A stretch of 64,000 nucleotides of DNA. Origin: Leisingera sp. ANG1. GTDB taxonomy: Bacteria > Pseudomonadota > Alphaproteobacteria > Rhodobacterales > Rhodobacteraceae. The notes below the pieces were generated by a model, which saw only the letters and a program-made list of their open reading frames with translations, had not been told where the DNA came from and searched no databases. Shown piece by piece: positions 26,732 through 34,036 of the stretch. Location of the stretch: assembly GCF_000203975.2 (NCBI RefSeq), contig NZ_AFCF02000002.1, positions 1 through 64,000 on the forward strand. Reading direction: 5' to 3'. Every line of letters begins with the position of its first letter. Position 1 is the first letter of the stretch. Position numbers and translations under genes: made by a program.

Positions 26732-27319
26732 TCAGCGGCCCCGCCGGAGATAGACGTAATATGCACCTTCTCCGCCATGGCTGATGTGAGCCGGCGTGAC
26801 CTGCAGAACCGCCTGCGACAACGGCGGCAGGGCAAGCCATTGCGGCACCTTGTGGCGCAGCACCCCGCGCGGCACCGGCATCGGGCCCGGCTCGTCCCGG
26901 TCCTTTCCCTTGCCGGTTACCACCAGCACCAGCCGCTTGCCCGATGCCTGAGCCGAAAGGATAAAGCGCGTCAGGGCAGGGTGCGCGGTGTCGATCCGCA
27001 TGCCATGCAGGTCCAGCTTGCCTTCCGGCCTGATCTTGCCGCGTTTCATCCGGCGGAAGGCCTTTTCGTCCATCTGCAGCGGATCACTGGCCAGGCTACG
27101 GGCAATCGACGGCTTCAGATCATGTTTCACCGGCTTGGGTTTGGCATTGCTGCCAACCTTGAACGGCGCCAGGCGCGGTTCCGGTTGCTTGACCGGTTTG
27201 GGTTTCGGCATCGGCGCAGCTGGCGGCGTGGAGTGGGTACCCGGGTGCAACCGCTCTGTGTGCTTCACGACCTTGTGCCAAAGGTCGATCTCATCTCCTG
27301 TCAGTTTGCGCCGTGTCAT
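26732..27319 (-). CDS. Smr domain protein
   Basis: A 195-residue protein with a C-terminal Smr domain (MutS2-related nuclease or nicking fold). Motifs are LDLHGMRIDTAHPALTRFI (about residues 102-120), VLVVTGKGKD and the closing HGGEGAYYVYLRR. The N-terminal 80 residues are rich in Pro and Lys (KPKPVKQPEPR) and probably disordered. Stand-alone Smr proteins may cleave DNA or RNA; the target here is unknown. Its start abuts the mltA stop, making it the last gene of a timA-mltA-smr operon. Confidence 0.88.
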   Translation of the reverse strand: MTRRKLTGDEIDLWHKVVKHTERLHPGTHSTPPAAPMPKPKPVKQPEPRLAPFKVGSNAKPKPVKHDLKPSIARSLASDPLQMDEKAFRRMKRGKIRPEGKLDLHGMRIDTAHPALTRFILSAQASGKRLVLVVTGKGKDRDEPGPMPVPRGVLRHKVPQWLALPPLSQAVLQVTPAHISHGGEGAYYVYLRRGR

Positions 27320-28372
27320 TTAGATGTCTTCCGGCAGCATCGCATAGGCCCGCTGGATCGGCAGCAGAACCACCATCCGGCCCGGGTCTTTCATGGTGCC
27401 CGCGGTTTCACCCGCCGCGTCCCCAGTGCCCACAAAGATGTCGGCCCGCTGGGCACCTTTGATGGCAGAACCGGTGTCCTGTGCAATCATCAGTCTCCGC
27501 AAAGGCATGTGGCCGTCCTTTTCCACCCAGACCGGGGCACCCAGAGGTGTATAGGCTGGATCGGCGGCAATGGTCCGCATCGGGGTGACGGAGCGGTTCA
27601 TGGCGCCAAGCGGCCCTTTGGAGGCTGCGACCTTGCGAACCTCCCGGAAAAACACGTAGGACGGATTGTGAAACAGCAGCTCCTTGCCGTCCGCCGGATT
27701 TCGCCGCACCCAGGACTTGATCACCTGCGCGCTGACCTGATGGGCATTGTAGACGCCGCGGCGCACCAGTTCCTTGCCGATCGACTTGTACGGATGGCCG
27801 TTGGCGCCTCCGTATCCGACGCGGATGGTCGAGCCATCCGGCAGGCGGATGCGCCCTGATCCCTGAATCTGAAGAAAGAACAGCTCTACCGGATCATCGA
27901 CCCAGGCGATTTCCAGCCCGCGGCCCTGCATCACGTCACTGCTCAGGATATCCCGGCGCGGCAGCCACTGATCTGTTGCACGCGCCTCTGGGGGCATCTT
28001 GTAGACCGGATAGCGGAACCGGCCCGTGGGGTAGCGTGACCCTGTCAGTTCCGGCTCAAAATATCCGGTAAACAGGGCAGGGTTGCCGTCCTCGATCAGA
28101 ACCGGACGGAAAAACAGCTCAAAAAACGCACGGGCGCCATCAGGTGACTGGGAGCGAGCCGCCTTGCACAATGCGGTCCAATCCGGATCCTTGAGGTCCC
28201 GGCAGGTTCCCAGAAAAACCTCCAGCGCGGCTGCGTGGTCATCATGTGCCCAGCCGTCAAGCTGAGCAAAGTCCAGAATGCTGGACACAGTTTCGGAGTG
28301 CGCCCCGGAGGCGGTCATCGCGGCACCTGCAATTGCAGCTGCCCCAAGTGCCCCCCGAAGCGCCGCAATCAT
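27320..28372 (-). CDS. mltA: Membrane-bound lytic murein transglycosylase A
   Basis: Cleaves peptidoglycan glycan strands with formation of 1,6-anhydro-MurNAc. The 350-residue protein has an N-terminal signal sequence (MIAALRGALGAAAIAGAAMTASGAHS) without a clear lipobox, then the MltA domain (LFTGYFEPELTGSRYPTGRFRYPVY) and the 3D domain (LMIAQDTGSAIKGAQRADIFVGTGDAAG), which carries the catalytic aspartate. The anhydro-muropeptide products feed recycling routes such as the AmgK/MurU pair in this window. It overlaps the Tim44-like gene by 4 bp and abuts smr. Confidence 0.94.
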   Translation of the reverse strand: MIAALRGALGAAAIAGAAMTASGAHSETVSSILDFAQLDGWAHDDHAAALEVFLGTCRDLKDPDWTALCKAARSQSPDGARAFFELFFRPVLIEDGNPALFTGYFEPELTGSRYPTGRFRYPVYKMPPEARATDQWLPRRDILSSDVMQGRGLEIAWVDDPVELFFLQIQGSGRIRLPDGSTIRVGYGGANGHPYKSIGKELVRRGVYNAHQVSAQVIKSWVRRNPADGKELLFHNPSYVFFREVRKVAASKGPLGAMNRSVTPMRTIAADPAYTPLGAPVWVEKDGHMPLRRLMIAQDTGSAIKGAQRADIFVGTGDAAGETAGTMKDPGRMVVLLPIQRAYAMLPEDI

Positions 28373-29025
28373 GCGTCCGTCGCAACAAGCTGCCAGTTGG
28401 GATCATCGCTGCCCATGTTGCGAGCAAAGACCCAAGTGTCTTTCTGGCGTTTCACCGCCTTGGGGTCGCCCTCGACAATATCGCCGCCGCGGTCGCGCAC
28501 GACGGAGGTAAGCTCACCCACGAAGCGCATGGTAATCTCAGCCCGGCCAGACTGCGCATCAAATTGCGCATCGGCCAGCGTCGTTTCACGCACTCCAATG
28601 AATTCGGCTTCGATCTTCAGCCCCTGGTCCTCGCGGTGCGCGACGGCTTCCACGAAGCTATCAAAAACATCCTCCGCCAGGAACGGCTGGATGTCATCCA
28701 GATTGCCGTGCTCGAATCCCATCAAGATCATCTCGTACGCACCGCGGGCGCCCTGAACGAAATCCTGCACTTGGAACGAGGGTTCAGCCCGTTTCATCGC
28801 AGCCAGGGCCTGAGCCTGCGGGCTGCCTTCAGCAACATAATCGGTGATGTCGCGGTCCGGGCCGCCTTCGATCACTTCCAGATCCGGGCGGCGGCTCTTG
28901 GTTTCGGACTTCGGCAGCGGCGGCTTTTCAAAGCCTTCGCGTGTTCCCAGAACGCTTTTCAAGCGCAGGATCAGAAACACGGCAATACCGGCCAGAACCA
29001 AAAGCTGAATCACAGGCGACTCCAT
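28369..29025 (-). CDS. timA: Tim44-like domain protein (TimA-like)
   Basis: A 218-residue protein with one N-terminal membrane helix (MESPVIQLLVLAGIAVFLILRL) and a C-terminal Tim44-like domain (about residues 85-215) including ARGAYEMILMGFEHGNLDDIQPFLAEDVFDSF. The bacterial relatives of the mitochondrial import factor Tim44 are inner-membrane proteins of alphaproteobacteria; the TimA name and a role in membrane-protein assembly come from family knowledge, not from this sequence. It heads the timA-mltA-smr operon and diverges from fxsA and secB. Confidence 0.85.
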   Translation of the reverse strand: MESPVIQLLVLAGIAVFLILRLKSVLGTREGFEKPPLPKSETKSRRPDLEVIEGGPDRDITDYVAEGSPQAQALAAMKRAEPSFQVQDFVQGARGAYEMILMGFEHGNLDDIQPFLAEDVFDSFVEAVAHREDQGLKIEAEFIGVRETTLADAQFDAQSGRAEITMRFVGELTSVVRDRGGDIVEGDPKAVKRQKDTWVFARNMGSDDPNWQLVATDA

Positions 29026-29140
29026 GGATACCTCATGCTAGGCGTTCGTGCTTTGTTTGAAACCAAAGCGGTCAGACCTTATGTAGGTGACGGGCGGGGG
29101 CAAGTCTACCGCCCGGGTGTATGATCGCAAGGAAACCCCC

Positions 29141-29641
29141 ATGTATCTCCTCTTGGCCTTTCTGATGGTTCCCATCATTGAAATTGCTTTGTTTATTCAG
29201 GTCGGCGGCGCCATCGGCCTGTGGCCGACCCTGGCCATCGTGGTTCTAACCGCAGTACTGGGCACCTGGCTGGTGAAAACACAGGGACGCATGGCGATGG
29301 GACAGCTGCGGTCGTCTTTTCAGCAATTGTCCGATCCGGCAGAACCATTGGCGCATGGTGCGATGATCCTGTTTGCAGGCGCTTTGCTGCTGACCCCCGG
29401 TTTCTTCACTGATGCTGTTGGCTTTGCGCTTTTGATGCCGCCGGTCCGGCTGGCGGTCTATCGCTATCTGCGTGCCCGCATCACCGTGGCGCAATTCCAG
29501 ATGGGACCAGGCAGCATGCAGGGCCGCCACTATCCGGGAAGCGCTGGAAAACCGGATGACATCATCGACGGAGACTACGAAGATGTGACTCCCGGGCAGC
29601 GCCCAAGCAGCCCGTCCGGCTGGGTTGACGGGCCCCGTTGA
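29141..29641 (+). CDS. fxsA: FxsA family membrane protein
   Basis: A 166-residue inner-membrane protein starting MYLLLAFLMVPIIEIALFIQVGGAIGLWPTLAIVVLTAVLGTWLVKTQG, the FxsA signature, with further helices at about residues 65-100. In E. coli FxsA overproduction relieves F-plasmid exclusion of phage T7; its normal role is unknown. The start at 29141 has AAGGA upstream and matches the family start; the frame opens earlier at 29087. It precedes secB by 55 bp on the same strand. The C-terminus is hydrophilic and acidic (DDIIDGDYED). Confidence 0.88.
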   Translation: MYLLLAFLMVPIIEIALFIQVGGAIGLWPTLAIVVLTAVLGTWLVKTQGRMAMGQLRSSFQQLSDPAEPLAHGAMILFAGALLLTPGFFTDAVGFALLMPPVRLAVYRYLRARITVAQFQMGPGSMQGRHYPGSAGKPDDIIDGDYEDVTPGQRPSSPSGWVDGPR

Positions 29642-29696
29642 GGTGTCCGGGCCAAGCTGTTAAGCACGGTCCAAAGCATATTTCAGGAGTATCCCG

Positions 29697-30185
29697 ATGG
29701 CCGAAAACGGCGAAGCCCAGCAGCAGCCGCAAGTCCAGATGAACGTTCTGGCACAGTTCATCCGCGACATGTCGTTCGAGAACGTGATGGCGCAAAAAGG
29801 CACTGGTGGCGAGGTTCAGCCCGACGTCAGCGTGCAGGTTAACCTGGATGCGAAAAAGCGTTCGACTGAGAACCAGTACGAGGTGATCACCAAGCTGACC
29901 GTCGAGTCCAAGAACAAGGAAGGCGGCAACGTCCTGTTCGTGCTTGAGCTGGAATATGTCGGCGTCTTCAACATCGTCGGCGTGCCGGAAGACCAGCTGC
30001 ACCCGTTCCTGCTGATCGAATGCCCGCGCATGACCTTCCCGTTCCTGCGCCGCATCGTGTCCGATGTGACACGCGACGGCGGCTTCCCGCCGCTGAACCT
30101 GGACAACATCGACTTTGTCGGGATCTACCGCAACGAACTGGCGCGCCGCCAGCAAGAAGCGGCTGCAGCCGAACCCACACAGTAA
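29697..30185 (+). CDS. secB: Protein-export chaperone SecB
   Basis: Tetrameric cytoplasmic chaperone that keeps preproteins unfolded and delivers them to SecA. The 162-residue protein has the conserved LAQFIRDMSFENVMAQ segment, the beta core VQVNLDAKKRSTENQYEVITKLTVESK, and the ERMTFPFLRRIVSDVTRDGGFPPLNLDNIDFVGIY-type SecA-binding region (here ECPRMTFPF). AGGAG lies 6 nt before the ATG. It is convergent with dnaQ across a terminator. Confidence 0.96.
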   Translation: MAENGEAQQQPQVQMNVLAQFIRDMSFENVMAQKGTGGEVQPDVSVQVNLDAKKRSTENQYEVITKLTVESKNKEGGNVLFVLELEYVGVFNIVGVPEDQLHPFLLIECPRMTFPFLRRIVSDVTRDGGFPPLNLDNIDFVGIYRNELARRQQEAAAAEPTQ

Positions 30186-30208
30186 AGTCTTCGGTCTCTG
30201 AAGCAGAA

Positions 30209-30240
30209 AACGCCGCTGGTCTCAGCGGCGTTATTTCGTT
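30209..30240 (+). terminator. Intrinsic terminator between secB and dnaQ
   Basis: AACGCCGCTG and CAGCGGCGTT form a perfect 10-bp stem around GTCT, followed by ATTTCGTTT. It lies 24 bp after the secB stop and also serves the convergent dnaQ side, where the reverse strand ends in TTTTCTGC. Confidence 0.85.
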
Positions 30241-30256
30241 TCCAGCCAATTTGGAG

Positions 30257-30985
30257 TCAGGTGGCCTTCCACAAGGCATCTTCTCCCATTTTGCCGACAA
30301 AGGCCTCATGTGCCGCCAGTTCGTCGGCCGTGATCCGCGGTGGAAGCGGAGATTGCCGCGGGGCAGGGCGCCAGTCATCCTCAACCTGTACGGAGCCTGA
30401 CGAGGCGGCTTGCGTGGACAGGCCAAAATCCGGCTGCCGACCGCCAATCAGCTCAAGATACACATCTGCCAGGATTTCGGAGTCGAGCAGCGCGCCATGC
30501 AGGGTCCGGTTGGAGTTGTCGATATTGAACCGGCGGCAGAGCGCATCAAGCGTCGCCGGCGAGCCGGGAAACCGCTGGCGCGCCATTGCCAGAGTATCGA
30601 TTGCCTGGTCCATCGGCAGCTTTGGCAGCCCCATCCAGTCAAGTTCCGCGTTCAGGAACTTCATATCAAAACTGGCGTTGTGAATGACCATCTTGGAGTC
30701 TTTCACAAAATCCAGGAACTTCTGGCCAACTTTGGCAAAAACCGGTTTGTCGCGCAGAGTAACCGCACCGGGTTCCGGTTTCTGGGGCGGCTCCAGCAGG
30801 TCCGGGCCAATGCCATGAACCGAGAATGCTTCTGCCGGCATTGAGCGTTCCGGGTTTATGTAAACGTGAAACGTTTCCCCGGTGGGCATGTGATTGAACA
30901 GCTCCACTGCACCGATCTCGACAATCCGGTCGCCGGAAAACGGATCAAAACCAGTGGTTTCAGTATCGAGGACGATTTCACGCAT
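30257..30985 (-). CDS. dnaQ: DNA polymerase III epsilon subunit (3'-5' exonuclease)
   Basis: Proofreading exonuclease of the replicative polymerase. The 242-residue protein shows the DEDDh motifs: Exo I VLDTETTGFDP (residues 5-15), Exo II in VIHNASFDMKFLNAELDW (about 98-115) and Exo III HGALLDSEILADVYLELIGG (about 161-180). The C-terminal tail past residue 190 would bind the alpha subunit. It is the last gene of the maf-aroE-coaE-dnaQ operon that runs leftward from oriC, and it overlaps coaE by 8 bp. Confidence 0.95.
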   Translation of the reverse strand: MREIVLDTETTGFDPFSGDRIVEIGAVELFNHMPTGETFHVYINPERSMPAEAFSVHGIGPDLLEPPQKPEPGAVTLRDKPVFAKVGQKFLDFVKDSKMVIHNASFDMKFLNAELDWMGLPKLPMDQAIDTLAMARQRFPGSPATLDALCRRFNIDNSNRTLHGALLDSEILADVYLELIGGRQPDFGLSTQAASSGSVQVEDDWRPAPRQSPLPPRITADELAAHEAFVGKMGEDALWKAT

Positions 30986-31571
30986 GGCCCAGCTTACTCC
31001 TGATATCTGCGAGGACCTCTGCCACCTGTGCCTCTGCGTGGTCGAGCGTGTCTGTCTCGATCACATAGTCAGCCCGAGCTTTTTTTTCCTCAATCGGCAT
31101 CTGTTTTTGCAGGATATGCCGGAATTGCTCAACCGTCATCGTGCCGCGGGCCAGAACACGCTTTTGCTGAGTGCCCGCATCCACGGTCACACAGGCCACT
31201 GCGTCCATTTCTGCATCGCCGCCGGTTTCGAACAACAGGGGGATGTCGAAAACCAGGACGTCACTGATTGCCTGCGCCCGGAAAGCGGCCCGGTCCTGAG
31301 CCACCAGCGGATGCACGATACTTTCGATCCGTTTCAGAGCGTCCGGGGATTGGCCGATGATCTGTTTCAGGGCAATACGGCTGACTGCGCCATCCTCGAT
31401 TGCCTCCGGGAAGGCAGCACCCATCGGCGCCACCGCGGCACCGCCTCGGCCGTAAAGCCGGTGAACGGCCGCATCGGCATCCCAAACAGCGCAGCCCTGG
31501 GCCGCAAACAGTTTGGCAGTGGTGCTTTTTCCCATACCGATAGAGCCGGTGAGGCCAAGGCTGAAACTCAT
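30978..31571 (-). CDS. coaE: Dephospho-CoA kinase
   Basis: Phosphorylates the 3'-hydroxyl of dephospho-CoA in the last step of CoA synthesis. The 197-residue protein has the P-loop GLTGSIGMGKSTTAKLF (6-22), the DADAAVHRLYG segment, IVHPLV, VFDIPLLFETGGD and a late RGTMTVEQFRHILQKQMPIEEKKARADYVIET lid and closing motif. It overlaps aroE by 4 bp upstream and dnaQ by 8 bp downstream. Confidence 0.96.
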   Translation of the reverse strand: MSFSLGLTGSIGMGKSTTAKLFAAQGCAVWDADAAVHRLYGRGGAAVAPMGAAFPEAIEDGAVSRIALKQIIGQSPDALKRIESIVHPLVAQDRAAFRAQAISDVLVFDIPLLFETGGDAEMDAVACVTVDAGTQQKRVLARGTMTVEQFRHILQKQMPIEEKKARADYVIETDTLDHAEAQVAEVLADIRSKLGHA

Positions 31572-32401
31572 CTGAGTGCCGCCGCGCGCGTGGCAGCGTC
31601 AACCTCAGGCCGGTGTCCAAACCAGCGTTCAAAGCCCGGAACCGCCTGATGCAGCAGCATACCCAGACCGTCAACCACAGTGCAGCCCGCATCCTCGGCA
31701 GTTTGCAGCAAGTCGGTTTTCAGCGGCGCATAGATCAAATCGGTCACAACAGCATTTGACCGCAGCCCGTCCAGCGGAACCCGCAGACGCGGCTTGCCCA
31801 CCATGCCGAGTGAGGTTGTGTTCACGATCAGCGCGCCTTCTTCCACGATATTGCCGGCCTGAACCCATTCCACCACTTTGACACGGTTGCCAAAGTCCTT
31901 CTGCAGCTGGTCCGCCCGCTCACGCGTGCGGTTGGTCAGCAGGATTTCCGGCACACCAGCCTCCATCAAGGAAGCGACCACTGCCCGGCATGCCCCGCCA
32001 GCCCCCAAAACTACAGCCGGCCCGGACTGCGGATCCCAATCCGGCGCGCCCTGATGCAGGTTGGTGATAAAACCGTAACCGTCCGTATTATCGGCCATGA
32101 TCGTTCCATCCTTGCGGAAGATCAGCGTATTAGCCGCACCGATCAGCCGCGCCCGGTCCGTCACTTTGTCAGCAATCTCCATCACCGCTTCCTTGTGCGG
32201 AATGGTGACATTCGCCCCGACAAACCCCATCTTCGGCATCGTCCGGATGGTTTCGGCAAGATCTTCCGGCTCTACATGCATGGGAACATAGTAACCGGCG
32301 ATGCCGTGAGTCTTCAGCCAATGGCCATGCAGCTGCGGGGATTTGGAATGCGCCACCGGGCAGCCGATCACGCCGGCGAGCGGGATTTTTGCTTCTGTCA
32401 T
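31568..32401 (-). CDS. aroE: Shikimate dehydrogenase
   Basis: Reduces 3-dehydroshikimate to shikimate with NADPH in aromatic amino acid synthesis. The 277-residue protein has the substrate motif GCPVAHSKSPQLHGHW (13-28), the catalytic lysine in NVTIPHKEAVM, NTDGYGF, the NADP-binding VVLGAGGACRAVVASL (about 129-144) with the NRTRERA segment, and the end GLGMLLHQAVPGFERWFG. It overlaps both neighbours by 4 bp and belongs to the maf-aroE-coaE-dnaQ operon. Confidence 0.96.
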   Translation of the reverse strand: MTEAKIPLAGVIGCPVAHSKSPQLHGHWLKTHGIAGYYVPMHVEPEDLAETIRTMPKMGFVGANVTIPHKEAVMEIADKVTDRARLIGAANTLIFRKDGTIMADNTDGYGFITNLHQGAPDWDPQSGPAVVLGAGGACRAVVASLMEAGVPEILLTNRTRERADQLQKDFGNRVKVVEWVQAGNIVEEGALIVNTTSLGMVGKPRLRVPLDGLRSNAVVTDLIYAPLKTDLLQTAEDAGCTVVDGLGMLLHQAVPGFERWFGHRPEVDAATRAAALR

Positions 32402-32997
32402 TGCTTGATCACCCCTTGCAAACCCAGGTAACTGATAAGCTCCATCAGCGGCAATCCCAAGACATTAAAGTAGCTGCCGTCGATGCTGGCAAACAGCCGC
32501 ACACCTTCTTCTTCCAGTTTGTAAGCCCCGACCGCATGGCGAATGCTATCCCAATTGCGGGCGACATAGTCCTCAAGGTAACTGTCCGAACATTTACGCA
32601 TTACCAGCCGGACCTGGCCCACATGCCGCCAGATCGGTTCACCATCCCGGTAGATCACGGCAGCTGACAATAGCATATGACGTTTGCCGCGCATCTCCTT
32701 GAGCTGGTGCAGTGCCTCCTCAGGACTGACTGGCTTGGAAAGAAGGCTCCCCTCAAAATCAAGCACCTGATCACAGCCTAGAACCAGCTTTCCAGAATGC
32801 TTCCCGCTGATTTTGCGCGCCTTTGCCTCTGCCAGCGCATCCGCGATGTCCCGCGGCGGAGCCTGTTCGGCCAATAGGGCTGACTTAATCGCATCCTCAT
32901 CCAAGCGCGGTACATCGCATTCGAAATCAATACCCGCCTGACGCAGCAGATGCGCCCGGATTTCGGAACCGGAAGCCAGCACAATGTGGGCAGTCAT
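32398..32997 (-). CDS. maf: Maf/YceF nucleoside triphosphate pyrophosphatase
   Basis: House-cleaning pyrophosphatase for modified or non-canonical dNTP/NTP, historically linked to septum formation. The 199-residue protein has the substrate loop VLASGSEIRAHLLRQAGIDFE (6-26), EDAIK, the LGCDQVLDFEGSLLSKP catalytic segment with D74, and YLEDYVARNWDSIRHAVGAYKLEEEG near the C-terminus. It is the oriC-proximal gene of its operon. Its start codon overlaps a perfect DnaA box (32997-33005), so DnaA binding could affect expression. Confidence 0.93.
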   Translation of the reverse strand: MTAHIVLASGSEIRAHLLRQAGIDFECDVPRLDEDAIKSALLAEQAPPRDIADALAEAKARKISGKHSGKLVLGCDQVLDFEGSLLSKPVSPEEALHQLKEMRGKRHMLLSAAVIYRDGEPIWRHVGQVRLVMRKCSDSYLEDYVARNWDSIRHAVGAYKLEEEGVRLFASIDGSYFNVLGLPLMELISYLGLQGVIKQ

Positions 32998-33005
32998 GTG
33001 GAAAA
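32997..33005 (-). promoter_or_regulatory. DnaA box, perfect consensus, over the maf start
   Basis: Minus-strand TTTTCCACA fits TTWTNCACA exactly. It covers the first base of the maf start codon. Confidence 0.75.
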
Positions 33006-33039
33006 CCCCGTGGGAAAGACGCAGATCGTTTCAGGACGT

Positions 33040-33067
33040 TTTGTATGGTTTTCCGCGGTTAAGTAAA
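33040..33067 (-). promoter_or_regulatory. Weak candidate promoter of the maf operon
   Basis: On the minus strand TTTACT (33067-33062) and TACAAA (33045-33040) are separated by 16 bp, about 45 nt before the maf start. The hexamers are only partial matches. Confidence 0.35.
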
Positions 33068-33178
33068 GACTCCAGGGGTTGACGCAAATCTCGGGATTCT
33101 GCCGGCTGAGTCGTCCTTTGTGAGTCAGGATAACTTTGAAATCGTGGATATGCCGGCTCTCCCCGGATCATCCCGTGG

Positions 33179-33187
33179 TTATCCCCA
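33179..33187 (+). promoter_or_regulatory. DnaA box TTATCCCCA
   Basis: One mismatch to TTATCCACA; part of the oriC cluster. Confidence 0.65.
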
Positions 33188-33276
33188 AGTTCAGATAGGT
33201 AAACTGATCCTTAACAACCCTTGTTTTAAGAGCGTTAACCAAATTTCCACGACTCCTGTCCCATGCACGCTGGAAT

Positions 33277-33297
33277 CTTATCCCTGCTGGGGATAAG
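33277..33297. promoter_or_regulatory. Inverted pair of DnaA boxes
   Basis: TTATCCCTG (plus, 33278-33286) and TTATCCCCA (minus, 33288-33296) face each other, making a near-perfect palindrome whose arms CTTATCCC and GGGATAAG flank TGCTG. Such close pairs favour cooperative DnaA binding. Confidence 0.65.
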
Positions 33298-33312
33298 CGA
33301 AGGAAGATTCAC

Positions 33313-33321
33313 TTATCCACT
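33313..33321 (+). promoter_or_regulatory. DnaA box TTATCCACT beside the AT-rich stretch
   Basis: One mismatch to TTATCCACA, 16 bp from the AT-rich candidate unwinding element at 33337-33376. Confidence 0.7.
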
Positions 33322-33407
33322 GGAATCCACGCACACTACAAAAACATCATCCTTCTAATATTTCTTTATTTATTAGGGTGGTCAGATCTGAACGGGGAGA
33401 ACTGCCC

Positions 33408-33863
33408 ATGGACTTGAGCGATCTGATGTTCGCGCTCTACCCATATGCCAAGTCACTTCACATCATGGCAGTACTCAGCTGGATGGCCGGTCTCTTCTAC
33501 CTCCCCCGTCTGTTCGTGTATCACGTGGAGCAGGCAGAGAAGGTTCAGGAAGCAGTACCGATTTTCCTGACTATGGAAGAGAAGCTTCTCAGGATCATCA
33601 TGCGCCCTGCAATGTATGTTTCATGGGCTGCAGGTCTGTTCATCGTACTGACACCCGGCATTGTCGACTGGAGCTACCTCTGGCCTTGGACCAAGGGTCT
33701 ATCCGTCATCGCCATGACATGGTTCCACCACTGGCTGCTGTTCCGCCACCGGGATTTCAAAGGCGGGCGCAATACGCTGACGGGGCGGCAGTTCAGGATG
33801 ATGAACGAGGTGCCGACGGTGCTGATGGCGGTGATTGTGATCTCGGTCATCTTCAAATTCTGA
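33408..33863 (+). CDS. hemJ: Protoporphyrinogen IX oxidase HemJ
   Basis: Membrane enzyme that oxidises protoporphyrinogen IX to protoporphyrin IX in heme synthesis. The 151-residue protein has about four helices. Conserved residues appear in SLHIMAVLSWMAGLFYLPRLFVYH (the LHI histidine near residue 16), EKLLRIIMRPAMYVSW and TWFHHWLLFRHRDF, with the closing NEVPTVLMAVIVISVIFKF. The start at 33408 has GGGGAGA 9 nt upstream; a frame from 33378 lacks support. It is the first gene to the right of oriC. Confidence 0.94.
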   Translation: MDLSDLMFALYPYAKSLHIMAVLSWMAGLFYLPRLFVYHVEQAEKVQEAVPIFLTMEEKLLRIIMRPAMYVSWAAGLFIVLTPGIVDWSYLWPWTKGLSVIAMTWFHHWLLFRHRDFKGGRNTLTGRQFRMMNEVPTVLMAVIVISVIFKF

Positions 33864-33915
33864 CGCAGCGGCGCTGGGGTGGGGGCTGTGGCTGCGAAAC
33901 GTTTTCAGCCGGCGT

Positions 33916-33944
33916 TTGACTCATCTGAAACGAGTCCCTATGTA
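33916..33944 (+). promoter_or_regulatory. Candidate promoter of rho
   Basis: TTGACT and TATGTA are separated by 17 bp in the 173-bp gap before rho. It predicts a leader of roughly 85 nt, and rho leaders are often used for autoregulation. Confidence 0.5.
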
Positions 33945-34036
33945 TGGCTCTCAGCGGGCCCGTCCGGGCAACCGTGTTTTCCTAACCTGTCGTGTGACCG
34001 ACCCCCGGGTAAGCGGGGAGTAGAGGCCGTATCTAT

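Larger units (their letters stand above)
32997..33376. other. Probable chromosomal replication origin (oriC)
   Basis: A 410-bp gene-free gap (32998-33407) between the leftward maf operon and the rightward hemJ. It contains DnaA boxes at 32997-33005 (TTTTCCACA, perfect, minus), 33125-33133 (TTATCCTGA, minus), 33179-33187 (TTATCCCCA, plus), 33278-33286 (TTATCCCTG, plus), 33288-33296 (TTATCCCCA, minus) and 33313-33321 (TTATCCACT, plus). Eight GANTC sites and an AT-rich stretch (33337-33376) that could unwind are present. Genes run away from it on both sides, and parABS lies just to the right. Confidence 0.87.

Noticed and set aside
33211-33238. Three TTAA half-sites in oriC as CtrA sites
   Set aside because: Spacings are N11 and N5, not N7; an AT-rich origin would contain TTAA by chance.
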